This document shows, piece after piece, positions 24,069-31,839 of a stretch of 64,000 nucleotides of DNA. Source of the stretch: Variovorax sp. PBL-H6 (lineage in GTDB: Bacteria > Pseudomonadota > Gammaproteobacteria > Burkholderiales > Burkholderiaceae_C); contig NZ_LR594660.1 of NCBI RefSeq assembly GCF_901827155.1, positions 434,001 through 498,000 on the forward strand, in the 5' to 3' direction. The notes under the pieces are model-generated. The model searched no databases and was not told where the DNA came from. It saw nothing but the letters and a program-made list of their open reading frames with translations. How positions within the stretch are numbered: the first letter of the stretch is position 1; each line of letters begins with the position of its first letter. Both the position numbers and the translations under genes were made by a program.

Positions 24069-24487
24069 CTAGGCGAAACGCGTTCTTTCGTCTGGTCGAC
24101 GCTAGCCCGCCTGATGGCGTGAAGAAAAATGGCGGACAGGGTCATGAAGGCAGCGGCGCCCACGGCGGCACGGAGCGCGGGGCTGAGGAACATGCCTGCC
24201 GCGTAGACGAGACCACGCAGCAGGTCCCACTTGAACGCGATGGCCAAGGCTGCGGCAAGGATGCCACTGGGGGACATGAGCCAGACTGCCAAAGCACAAG
24301 CAAGAACCAGTGCCAGAAGTGCCAGGATTCGCAGCCGCGGCGCTGCGGTCGACAGAAGGATGCGCACGAGGCGCCAGGGCGCGAGCGCCACATTAAGGCC
24401 TACGTCCGCCAAGTCGCTCAGCCGCGTATGGACTGCGGCGCGCGCGACGCTCGTCGATGTGGGGTCCGGAGGGTGGGCATGCGGCAT
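24065..24487 (-). CDS. Small membrane protein, 140 aa
   Basis: ATG 24487 (MPHAHPPDPTSTS) is preferred. Three hydrophobic spans are visible: APWRLVRILL (weak), LRILALLALVLACALAVWLM, and GILAAALAIAFKWDLLRGLVYAAGMFLS followed by AVGAAAFMTLSAIFLH. The C-terminus is charged. It overlaps the next gene by four bases, which suggests co-translation. The location is likely the inner membrane; the function is unknown. Confidence 0.55.
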   Translation of the reverse strand: MPHAHPPDPTSTSVARAAVHTRLSDLADVGLNVALAPWRLVRILLSTAAPRLRILALLALVLACALAVWLMSPSGILAAALAIAFKWDLLRGLVYAAGMFLSPALRAAVGAAAFMTLSAIFLHAIRRASVDQTKERVSPR

Positions 24488-24588
24488 GGCAGCCGATGCT
24501 AGCAGCGGACCGCCACGGCGAACCAAGAAAAAAGCGGCCCACCAAGGTGAGCCGCAGGAATGATGTGCGCTATCGCACGACCAGCCGG

Positions 24589-25680
24589 TTATGGTTTCTT
24601 GGGAGGGAGGCCCTCTTGTTCAATCTGGATAAACGCAGCGTCGCTCTGGTCACCTTGCACAGCGCGCACGAACAGGCCGCGAACGTCGTCGGGGTTGACC
24701 TTGCTGAGGTCTGGTGCACACCGGTACATGAGCGCAGCCACTCTGTCACAGAACTTCACCCGCTCAGCCTGGGTGGCGCTGACTAGGCATGCGGACAAGC
24801 ACGATTCGGTGTCTGCCACCGACCGGTCTGCCGTGAGGACCCTCAGGTCTGCCCACAACAGCTCGTCGTCGCAGCCGCCAAGGCTGGTGAGCTCCACGGC
24901 ATAGGGGCCGTAGACGGCGCCGCCGAGCTTCGGGTCCTCCGAGGTGCCCTGTGGCTCGTCCACCCGGTAGACCACGTCTTCGCTCTTGTCGGGACAGTAG
25001 TGGTCGGCCAATCCGCGGTAGTTGCCGTCGTCAACCTCGAAGTGTGCCTTGCCGTCAGCTGCAAACTGCCGGGCGGCCTCGATGGCGTCCTCCGGGGTAT
25101 CGCCTCGCGCCAGCACGATAGCGGTCATGCTCGTGTCGACTGACACCGGAACCCGGTACAAGAAGCCAGTTCCCGGAATCTCCGTCTGCGAATGCGGCGC
25201 CTGGTCGGGCGCGCTGCAGACAGTGGGGGTCCTTTGGTGCACGAGTACTTGCCAGTCCGTCTCGCCGATGCTGGCAGCCACTGCATGCAAAAGCTTGCTG
25301 TGAGCAACCTTGGCGTCCATTTTGGTCAGCTGCCGGCCGATGCGCCGCGACAGCGTTCTCACGCGCTCGCTGGGCTCCTCACACTCGAGCACGGCCGCCG
25401 GACCGGAGTCGCAGACGTCGAACCACTTCGATTGCGCGAGCTCTTGGAACGTGACGGCGCTGACCTCGAGCACCTCTTCCACGCGAACGTTGCGGCCGCG
25501 GTCCTCCTTGAAGGAGAAAGAGCCGTCGGCGCTTACGGTGAACGGCCCCCACCCGTAGGTACAAGCGCGACGAGAGAAGAGCTCCGCGGCTTCGTGCCGG
25601 TCCATTGCGCTGGCGCAGCAGTTGACTGCGTGGCTGTCATTGGCGTCAGTGACGCGGAGGCGTCCGATAAAAAACTGCAT
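24589..25680 (-). CDS. Hypothetical protein, 363 aa
   Basis: ATG 25680 (MQFFIGRLRVTDAND) follows AAAAGGAC, a good ribosome site; the open frame upstream is not needed. An N-terminal alpha/beta unit with CCASAMDRHEAAELFSRRAC is followed by mixed structure and a late helical part with several cysteines (DTESCLSACLVSATQAERVKFCDRVAALMYRCAP). No family is recognised. A CTATAGG element lies at about 25847 on the same strand. The gene at 24487 follows 100 bp downstream. Confidence 0.6.
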   Translation of the reverse strand: MQFFIGRLRVTDANDSHAVNCCASAMDRHEAAELFSRRACTYGWGPFTVSADGSFSFKEDRGRNVRVEEVLEVSAVTFQELAQSKWFDVCDSGPAAVLECEEPSERVRTLSRRIGRQLTKMDAKVAHSKLLHAVAASIGETDWQVLVHQRTPTVCSAPDQAPHSQTEIPGTGFLYRVPVSVDTSMTAIVLARGDTPEDAIEAARQFAADGKAHFEVDDGNYRGLADHYCPDKSEDVVYRVDEPQGTSEDPKLGGAVYGPYAVELTSLGGCDDELLWADLRVLTADRSVADTESCLSACLVSATQAERVKFCDRVAALMYRCAPDLSKVNPDDVRGLFVRAVQGDQSDAAFIQIEQEGLPPKKP

Positions 25681-26042
25681 GGTTGTCCTTTTGACCTGGA
25701 AGGTCGCTTGTCTTGTCGCCAGTGCCTGCCTTGCTGAGCGCAACCTTCCGGTGAATCGGATGGATGGGCACAGTGCCTTGAAAACATTGCTTTTCCATAC
25801 CCCGAAGGGCGCAGGCGGATGGGCAATGGAACCCGTACCGCCTATAGCGACTCCTGCGGTCTCGCAGGCTTAAGACCTCCGGCCATTTGTTCAACGGGCT
25901 GGGCAAAAGGGGCGGAATTGTCCAGAAAGCTGGACATCTGCTCGCCGAACGCAGTCAGGCGACGCGGCGCTTTTAGGCCAACGCCCCTGGCGGCAGCGGA
26001 CGCGGTGGCTACAGGTAAAAGGACAACTCTCAAGGACCCTGT
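25681..26042. other. Divergent intergenic region
   Basis: This 362-bp stretch lies between divergent genes. It holds a minus-strand CTATAGG promoter-like element near 25847-25853, a short hairpin CTGCG-GTCT-CGCAG just after it, and TTTAGGCC (minus-strand GGCCTAAA) at 25972-25979. No coding sequence is credible. Confidence 0.4.
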
Positions 26043-26345
26043 ATGCGGAAACTCCAATCGCCTCCCGCGGCCGGTCAGCGCCTCACTGCCTGGCTTGCCG
26101 TACCCGGCGCTCATCACTGTTCGATGCGCTGCATCGAAGGAACCGACATCAACGAGGTCGCGAACCGCGTGGCATTCATCGAAAAGACGCCGCGTGTGCG
26201 CAATGCGCCCTTCACCGACCTGCACACCGACTACCGCAACTGGCATCCGGGCTCCAAAGGCGACGACGGCTGGGACGCAGAATCCCAGGCTTGGTGCGAT
26301 GGCTTGCTGCTGAACCTGGGCTACGTGCTTCCGCCCTCGGCTTGA
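26043..26345 (+). CDS. Hypothetical protein, 100 aa
   Basis: ATG 26043 follows CAAGGACC, a usable ribosome site. The chain begins MRKLQSPPAAGQRLTAWLAV and continues with HCSMRCIEGTDINEVANRVAFIEKTP and DLHTDYRNWHPGSKGDDGWDAESQAWCDGLLLNLGYV. Several Trp, His and Asp residues may form a compact metal or substrate site, but no family is known to me. A strong terminator is found 76 bp after the stop. Confidence 0.55.
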   Translation: MRKLQSPPAAGQRLTAWLAVPGAHHCSMRCIEGTDINEVANRVAFIEKTPRVRNAPFTDLHTDYRNWHPGSKGDDGWDAESQAWCDGLLLNLGYVLPPSA

Positions 26346-26420
26346 ACCGGACGTTGGTCACATGTTCTGCCGCCGCGCCGCCCAGGCCTACTCGGGCAAT
26401 TAAGCGCATCCCCCTTCTTC

Positions 26421-26446
26421 AGCCGCCCCTCCCGGGCGGCTTTTTT
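26421..26446 (+). terminator. Rho-independent terminator
   Basis: AGCCGCCC (26421-26428) pairs with GGGCGGCT (26434-26441), followed by TTTTTT. It ends the 26043-26345 gene. Confidence 0.85.
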
Positions 26447-26576
26447 CGTGCGGAGCCGACGCTTGCGGCCTGCGCCATGGCAAGAGTTCCTTCAGATTTC
26501 GGCGTACGACCTGGAAATCTCTCCGCCGCTCAAGAAAATGTCCAGAAGGGCCCTCCGGCCCTGGCCCGAGTAGTTT

Positions 26577-26606
26577 AGAATAGGTGTACCAAAGTACAGG
26601 TATTCT
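26577..26606 (+). promoter_or_regulatory. 30-bp palindromic operator over the XRE promoter
   Basis: AGAATA (26577-26582) mirrors TATTCT (26601-26606), and inside them TGTAC (26585-26589) mirrors GTACA (26594-26598) around CAAA. A TAGAAT -10-like hexamer (26576-26581) overlaps its left edge. The palindrome lies seven bases before the XRE start, so autorepression is likely. Confidence 0.6.
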
Positions 26607-26613
26607 TTCCCTG

Positions 26614-27003
26614 ATGACAATCATTGCACCTTCAAGATTAAGGGAACTGCGTATCGCCGCAGGCCTGACGCAGACTGCGCTCGGCAAGGAGTTAGGCGTC
26701 GGCAAGGCCCGGGTGTCTCAGATGGAGCGAGCGGGGGAAGGGCTCGACAGGCTTTCCACGCTCGAGAAGCTCGCCAGTATTCTGGGCGTGACCATTGAGG
26801 ACCTCAGGCAGCCCGAAGGAGCGCCGAGCAAGGTGGGGCACCGCAGACAGGCTCCTGAAGCGTCTGCTGCTGGCACCCCATTGTCCTCGCTGTCTCCGTT
26901 GCAACAAGCCGCGGTACAGGCGCTGGTCGCGGCCTGCGCAAGCAGGCAGCTCTCGGACCGCCGCCTGGTCGAACTGCTTGGCGAATGGCACGGCCTGGCC
27001 TGA
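26614..27003 (+). CDS. XRE-family transcriptional regulator, 129 aa
   Basis: Residues about 8-60 form a classic lambda-repressor-type HTH: LRELRIAAGLTQTALGKELGVGKARVSQMER, followed by STLEKLASILGVTIEDL. The C-terminal half (from about 75) is a Gly/Ser/Pro linker and a helical end (QQAAVQALVAACASRQLSDRRLVELLGEW) with no known ligand domain. ATG 26614 is used; a GTG at 26584 would place the operator inside the gene. The gene converges with ileS, leaving 15 bp between stops. A palindrome right at the promoter suggests it controls itself, and possibly other promoters nearby. Confidence 0.85.
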   Translation: MTIIAPSRLRELRIAAGLTQTALGKELGVGKARVSQMERAGEGLDRLSTLEKLASILGVTIEDLRQPEGAPSKVGHRRQAPEASAAGTPLSSLSPLQQAAVQALVAACASRQLSDRRLVELLGEWHGLA

Positions 27004-27018
27004 GGCCGGGTGCTCCGT

Positions 27019-29562
27019 TCAGGCCGCAGCGGCCCCCAGCGCCGCTGCCGTGCCCTCCACGTCATCACAGCGTGCACACAGGTCCAGAAACAGCCCCGTG
27101 CGACTGTGCCTGCGACACCGGGGACACAGCCCGCGTTCGGAGCTGACTACGCGTACGCCGTACCCATTTCCGCGGCCGAGCCGCACCTCGGCACAGCCGA
27201 AGAAGTCGACCATCTCCGCCTCGCTGACCAGGAGTGCCGCAGGGGTGTCGGGCACGACCACCGCCAGCTCAAGCGAGCTTGCCGACTTCAGGCCATCCTG
27301 CCGGTGCGCGTCGACGTACTGGTTGACCTCGCGCTTGAGCGCTTTCAGCTGGTCGTAGGTGGCCAGAAGCTCGTCCGGGGTGTCGACAGAGGGAAGCGCC
27401 AGGTCTCCCAGCGTCAGCAGGAGCACAGATGCCTCCTCACGACGCAGCGCATCACGAACCGACTGGAAGACCTCTTCTGCGGTGAACGGCAAAACGGGGG
27501 CCAGCAGGCGCAGAAGGGTGTTGAGCACGCAGGCCAGGACGTACTGGACCTCGCGCCGGCGCTCCGAGCCTGCAGCTTCGCAGTAAAGCGCATCCTTGAC
27601 AGCAGTGAAGTAGTCGCTGGAGACCGCATCCGCATACTTCAAGAGCAGCGCGGTCGCCGCTGCGAAGTCGTACAAGCCGGCGGCCTCCTGCACGCCGGTC
27701 ACCAGCTCCCGGAGCTCGAGGACCTGCAGGCGGTTCTGCGAGTGGGTGAGTTCCGCCAGCGCGAAGTCGAAATCGAAGTCGACCAGGTTTTGCAAGCAGA
27801 ACCGGAGTGTGTTGCGCACCTTGCGGTAGCGCTCCACCGTCTGGTCCAGCGATTTTGGCGACAGCTTGAGCTCCTTGGTGAAATCCTGCTGTAGGGCCCA
27901 GAGGCGTAGCACGTCGGGGCTGTAACGCTTGAAGAGCTCGTCCAGCGGCAGGTAGTTCTTGCTGGATTTCGAGTACTTGCGGCCATGCTCGTCGACCACC
28001 ATGCCGTGGGTGAGCAAGGCCTTGTACGGCGCCGGGCCGCCGGCGGCCACCGCTGTCAACAACGAAGATTGAAACCAGCCTCGGTGCTGGTCAGTACCTT
28101 CCAGGTAGACGTCCGCTGTCCGCCCGAAGCGCTTCTTCATGACGAGCTCATGCGTGGCGCCGCTGTCGAACCACACATCGAGGGTACGACGTGGACCTGC
28201 AGAATGCCATGCCTCGACGCCCTCCCCTGCAACTCGGGCCGCCAGGGCGCGGTCCTCGGGGTCGGAGGCGTCGACCAGGGGTGTCCCCCAAAGCCTGGAG
28301 CGGGAGAGGCACCAGGACGTGCGCGAGCGCAGCATGCTGCTGAGCCGCTCCCGCGACCCCTCCGGCACGAAATGAACGTGCTGCAGCGCATCGAGCGCGC
28401 GGGGACCGACGTCCGCTAACTCCATGAAGAACTCGGACGACGCGCGGAAGAAGACGGGGCGCTTGTGACGCCAGCAATGCGGGTACTCGTGCTGAACGTT
28501 CTCGTGCGAGAAAACGAGCGGTGCGACGCGCTCAAGCACGTGGGCCGTGCCTTCCCGCAGGCTCATCCCGGCCATCTCGCCGTGGAGGAAGCGGCCGCGC
28601 TCGTCGACGTAGTGCTCGACCGCCAGGCCGTGTGCCTCTCCCACCCGGAAGTCGTCCATTCCGAACGCCGGCGCCAGGTGCACCAGGCCGGTGCCGCTGC
28701 TCGTCACGTAGTCCGCAGGCAGCAAGGGAACCAGTTCTCCGGTGTAGGGGCTGTAGGCGCGGCGGCCAGCCAGGTCGAACGTAGGCGTATCAGCGGCGTC
28801 TTCCGGAGCCCGGGCTCGCACCAGGGTGCGCGCGCCGTCCGCCACCGCCACGTAGTCGAGCGCCGGGCTGTAGGCAACGCCTTTGTTGGCAGGCAGGGTG
28901 TAGGGCGTCGTGGTCCAGACCTGCAAGAACGTGTTCTCCAGCCCCTCGACGGGGAACAGCACGACCAGGCTGTCGGAAGCCCGCTCCTTGTACTCCACCT
29001 CTGCTTCAGCCAGGGGCGACGCGCAGTCGGGGCACCAGTGCACCGGCCGCAGCCGCTTGGCGACGTTGGGGAGCTCGCTGAAGAGGCGCGCTGCGCCGGC
29101 CTCGAACTCCGGGTCGAGCGTGCGATACGGCTGCTCCCAGTCGGCAGCGACCCCGAAGGTGCGGAACTCCGCGGTCTGGTTGGCGACCTGGCCTTCCGCG
29201 TAGGCTCGGCAGGCCTCGACGAAGGCTCGGGGGTCGTCCTTTGAGACGCCAAGCTTCTCGACCTCGAGCTCCACGGGCAGGCCGTGGCAGTCGAAGCCAG
29301 GAACGAAGGGCGCGAAGTAGCCGTCCAGGCGCTTGAACTTGACGAGCGCGTCCTTGAGGGTCTTGTTCACAAAGTGGCCGAGGTGCAAGCCGCCGTTGGC
29401 GTACGGAGGTCCGTCGTGCAGCAGGAAGAGCGGTTTGCCAACAGGATTGCGATGCAAGGCGTCCACGGTCGCCGGCGCGCCCCAGAGGGCGAGGTAGGGT
29501 GCTTTGTCCGCATGCAGTTGCGGGAGTTCGAACGAGGACTTGAAGAGATTGAGGTGGTACAT
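27019..29562 (-). CDS. ileS: Isoleucyl-tRNA synthetase, divergent extra copy (847 aa)
   Basis: It charges tRNA-Ile with isoleucine in the cytoplasm. Class I signatures are present: HLGH at residues 60-63 (GPPYANGGLHLGH), the editing-domain motifs WTTTPYTLPAN and GTGLVHLAPAFGMDDF, and KYSKS at 529-533 in place of the usual KMSKS. The C-terminus has a zinc ribbon (Cys813, 816, 829, 832) as in bacterial type-1 enzymes. At 847 residues it is about 90 shorter than the common 930-950. ATG 29562 (MYHLNLFKS) is preferred; the longer frame upstream spans a terminator hairpin. An extra copy on an accessory replicon could give drug resistance or act in a toxin or stress setting. Confidence 0.9.
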   Translation of the reverse strand: MYHLNLFKSSFELPQLHADKAPYLALWGAPATVDALHRNPVGKPLFLLHDGPPYANGGLHLGHFVNKTLKDALVKFKRLDGYFAPFVPGFDCHGLPVELEVEKLGVSKDDPRAFVEACRAYAEGQVANQTAEFRTFGVAADWEQPYRTLDPEFEAGAARLFSELPNVAKRLRPVHWCPDCASPLAEAEVEYKERASDSLVVLFPVEGLENTFLQVWTTTPYTLPANKGVAYSPALDYVAVADGARTLVRARAPEDAADTPTFDLAGRRAYSPYTGELVPLLPADYVTSSGTGLVHLAPAFGMDDFRVGEAHGLAVEHYVDERGRFLHGEMAGMSLREGTAHVLERVAPLVFSHENVQHEYPHCWRHKRPVFFRASSEFFMELADVGPRALDALQHVHFVPEGSRERLSSMLRSRTSWCLSRSRLWGTPLVDASDPEDRALAARVAGEGVEAWHSAGPRRTLDVWFDSGATHELVMKKRFGRTADVYLEGTDQHRGWFQSSLLTAVAAGGPAPYKALLTHGMVVDEHGRKYSKSSKNYLPLDELFKRYSPDVLRLWALQQDFTKELKLSPKSLDQTVERYRKVRNTLRFCLQNLVDFDFDFALAELTHSQNRLQVLELRELVTGVQEAAGLYDFAAATALLLKYADAVSSDYFTAVKDALYCEAAGSERRREVQYVLACVLNTLLRLLAPVLPFTAEEVFQSVRDALRREEASVLLLTLGDLALPSVDTPDELLATYDQLKALKREVNQYVDAHRQDGLKSASSLELAVVVPDTPAALLVSEAEMVDFFGCAEVRLGRGNGYGVRVVSSERGLCPRCRRHSRTGLFLDLCARCDDVEGTAAALGAAAA

Positions 29563-30034
29563 GATTCGGGTCCAGAAAAGCAAAAAGGCAGCGAGGGTGA
29601 GTCGCTGCCTTGGGAGGTCGAGGTCGAAGGTGGGGCTAATCGCCCAACGTAATTCGCCCCCGGTGCTCTGCGGCAGCGGAGGTGCGAATAATCGAGAAGG
29701 ACCAGTGCTTGGACACGATGTGCTTGATTGAGTGTGACGCCTTGTATAGGCACTCACATTTTAAACGAACTGCATCTATTCTTTCACGTTTTAGGGCCAT
29801 TGGCCAAGAATAGCTGCACGGAGCAACCGCCAGCGGGCAACCGGTCTGCGCGGGGCCCGTAGTTTCCATACCACCGCTCGCCATCCAAGGAAGCGAAGTG
29901 CGCAATGCTGCACACAAACCACTCCCTCGAGCCGGCGGTACGGGAACTCGCTCGTAGACTGCCCCTGGTGCACGACGTGAGAAATTGGGTCGAACGGCCG
30001 GCAGCACACTAACAACACTAAGAGGAACTCAGCC
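29563..30034 (-). promoter_or_regulatory. ileS leader region with small ORF 29800-29636
   Basis: This 472-bp gap holds the ileS leader. A GGCCCTAAAAC motif (about 29785-29796), TTTAAA and a CTATAC element (29744-29749) could form a promoter. A 54-codon frame from ATG 29800 to the stop at 29636 ends with SIKHIVSKHWSFSIIRTSAAA, containing two adjacent Ile codons and further Ile codons, before the terminator at 29574-29611. A translated leader controlling read-through is possible, but the promoter at 29744 would start inside it. The other half upstream of 30035 shows no gene. Confidence 0.35.
29574..29611 (-). terminator. Terminator hairpin just before ileS (possible attenuator)
   Basis: On the minus strand AAGGCAGCGA and TCGCTGCCTT form a perfect 10-bp stem (29602-29611 with 29585-29594) with a 7-nt loop, followed by TTTTGCTTTT. 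The T-run ends about 12 nt before the ileS ATG. There is no gene upstream on that strand that it could serve, so it is placed to interrupt ileS itself. Confidence 0.7.
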
Positions 30035-30373
30035 ATGGCAACTCGAATCGCTCTCCGGCACAAGGACACCGGGCTCATGAAGAATGGCTTTTACGGCTTC
30101 TCATGGACGACGCTCTTCTTCGGATTCTTCCCAGCGCTCTTCCGGGGCGACTTCCTCACCTTCATCGGCGGCTTCGTCATCGCCGTCATCATCGGCTTGA
30201 TGACCTTCGGCATCGGCGCGCTCGCCATCGGCATCATCTGGGCGTTTATGTACAACAAGTACTACACCCGGCGGCTGCTCGAGCGCGGCTATTCGCTCGC
30301 AGGTAGCGAAGGCGAGAACGCCCTCGCCGCGTCGGCGCTCGGCATGGCCATGCCAATTGCGGCCAACGCCTGA
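30035..30373 (+). CDS. Membrane protein with 'GFSWTTLFFGFFPALFRGD' motif, 112 aa
   Basis: The N-terminal IALRHKDTGLMKNGF is followed by SWTTLFFGFFPALFRGD and two hydrophobic spans (TFIGGFVIAVIIGLMTFG; ALAIGIIWAFMYNKYY). This motif series is typical of small DUF2628-related / HrgC-like membrane proteins of unknown function. ATG 30035 follows AGAGGAACTC, a good ribosome site. The next gene begins 7 bp after its stop, so both are likely made from one mRNA. The C-terminal tail (RRLLERGYSLAGSEGENALAASALGMAM) is soluble. Confidence 0.65.
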   Translation: MATRIALRHKDTGLMKNGFYGFSWTTLFFGFFPALFRGDFLTFIGGFVIAVIIGLMTFGIGALAIGIIWAFMYNKYYTRRLLERGYSLAGSEGENALAASALGMAMPIAANA

Positions 30374-30380
30374 AGCGCTG

Positions 30381-30650
30381 ATGTCGGAAGACGAACGGCC
30401 AGACGACAAGCCACTTCACCGCCACTGGTGGTTCTGGCTCTTTGTGGTGATGGTCCTGCTCGCACTTTTTAAGCAAATTTCCGGCAGGGACGTCTTCTCG
30501 TTCTTCGGAAAGGTCGACAAAAGCCAGCCGAACCTCATCAAGGCCGCGTGCCAGGTCGTCTTCCCTTGCAATCTCGTCTGGGACCTGTCGGCCCCCGAGG
30601 ACTTGAAGGACTCGAAGCCGGTGGTCCGTCCGCGGCACCTGGACGACTAG
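30381..30650 (+). CDS. Small single-span membrane protein, 89 aa
   Basis: MSEDERPDDKPLHRH is a charged N-terminus, followed by a single span (WWFWLFVVMVLLALF) and a soluble tail with two cysteines (KAACQVVFPCNLVWDLS). It starts 7 bp after the previous stop and is probably co-transcribed with it. The family is not recognised. Confidence 0.55.
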   Translation: MSEDERPDDKPLHRHWWFWLFVVMVLLALFKQISGRDVFSFFGKVDKSQPNLIKAACQVVFPCNLVWDLSAPEDLKDSKPVVRPRHLDD

Positions 30651-30818
30651 CTCCCTTGGGTGTGCTCGCGACGGGCCCCGCTTTGCCTGTGCCAGAAGCA
30701 CCTCAGCTCCTGGCACGACGCGCGAAGGCAATTCGGTTGCGGCCGGGAATCTACGCAGGCAGGGCACTTCTCCAGGCAAAGCACCTCGCTCAGAGGACAG
30801 GTGGCGACCTGGGAGACA

Positions 30819-31007
30819 ATGTCGGGAATGACGATTCTGCCGCTCCTCCGCAGCCTTGAGGCTATCGAACGCGCTTCCCGACCTGAGCTGGTCGGCTACC
30901 TGGAGGCCTGGGGTTTCCAGACATACGACCACGAATCCGACGAGGTGCTCCGGGCAGCGGCGCGTCAGAACTTCGAAACCGAGGGCGACCGAGCTCCCGG
31001 CGAGTAG
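30819..31007 (+). CDS. Hypothetical small protein, 62 aa
   Basis: ATG 30819 follows GGGAGAC, a reasonable ribosome site. The peptide ILPLLRSLEAIERASRPELV then GYLEAWGFQTYDHESDEVLRAAARQNFETEG is typical of a small helical plasmid protein. The frame extends upstream without a better start. The function is unknown. Confidence 0.45.
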   Translation: MSGMTILPLLRSLEAIERASRPELVGYLEAWGFQTYDHESDEVLRAAARQNFETEGDRAPGE

Positions 31008-31097
31008 CGCATTTAACGCCTGGGCCGCTGGCGGCGCGGCCGGTGCGGACCGTGCTGTTGCTTGTGCTCGCGCCACCGACCGAACGCCGCGCTCTGC

Positions 31098-31749
31098 CTA
31101 ACCGCAAGCAGTCGGGCTGGGGTGCTGAAGGCAGGTGAGGTACATCTCGCGCATGCGCTCGGTTTCAGCATCGTCCATCTGCAGGCACCGCATTACGCCC
31201 TCCCAGGGGGCCTGCGAGAAGCCAGCGCTGTACTTGCGGCCAAGCCGCAACGTCGACTTGCGTGCCCAGCCGGGAATCGCAGGGGCGCCGGACCCGCCCG
31301 GCAGGTCCTGCTCTGACAGCAAAAAATCGCCGGACCGCGCTTGGCGTACAAGCTCATCCGTCCTGTCGAAGGCGTTGGTGCGGCCATGCTGGAGCGACGC
31401 TTCGACAAGAAACCACATCGCGTAATGAAGTGGTGCCGTCGAAAGGGAAGGTGCGACGCCGGTCAGCATCGCCGCGAGCACGTTCGTGCTGTCGAAGCAC
31501 GAGGTCGAGCGGGAGCGCAGGTCGCCTAGCCGACGCAAAAGCAGTTGGAGTGCGTTCACCTCGTCCGGGGCGGGCTCGTTGGCGTCTGCCCAGCGGACCA
31601 GCTCATCCTGGATGGCCTTCAGGTTTGCCGGATTGGCACGGGGCGACTGCTGCGCAGCCGCCACTGGGTCTCTAAGAACGGAATGGCGAATTGCGGTCAG
31701 CAGGCCACTGCCGTCGGTCAGCACCACATCATGCGCATTGCCGCCTAGC
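31098..31749 (-). pseudogene. Unidentified gene cut by the IS21 element (C-terminal 217 aa)
   Basis: The minus-strand frame enters from the IS21 end at 31749 and runs to a stop at 31098. The visible part is soluble: GNAHDVVLTDGSGLLTAIRHSV, QLLLRRLGDLRSRSTSCFDSTNVLAAMLTG, and LLSEQDLPGGSGAPAIPGWARKSTLRLGRKY. The N-terminus is lost; the continuous frame across the IS end (from 31874) is a chance fusion. Nothing beyond the right IS end continues it, so sequence was lost or moved. Confidence 0.55.
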
Positions 31750-31839
31750 TGTTGGCGCCGATGGAATATTGACCAGCTGTGCCGGTTGAATTTTGACCAG
31801 GGGCTAAGGCTGCCTCCGCAGGAGGTCAGCTGTGGATAA

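Noticed and set aside
27019..29562. IleRS as the type-2, highly mupirocin-resistant enzyme
   Set aside because: The HIGH motif is the normal HLGH and the C-terminal zinc ribbon of type-1 enzymes is present, so a type-2 label is not supported.
29563..29800. T-box riboswitch before ileS
   Set aside because: No T-box consensus (AGGGTGGAACC-like) or specifier-loop layout is seen, and T-boxes are uncommon in beta-proteobacteria.
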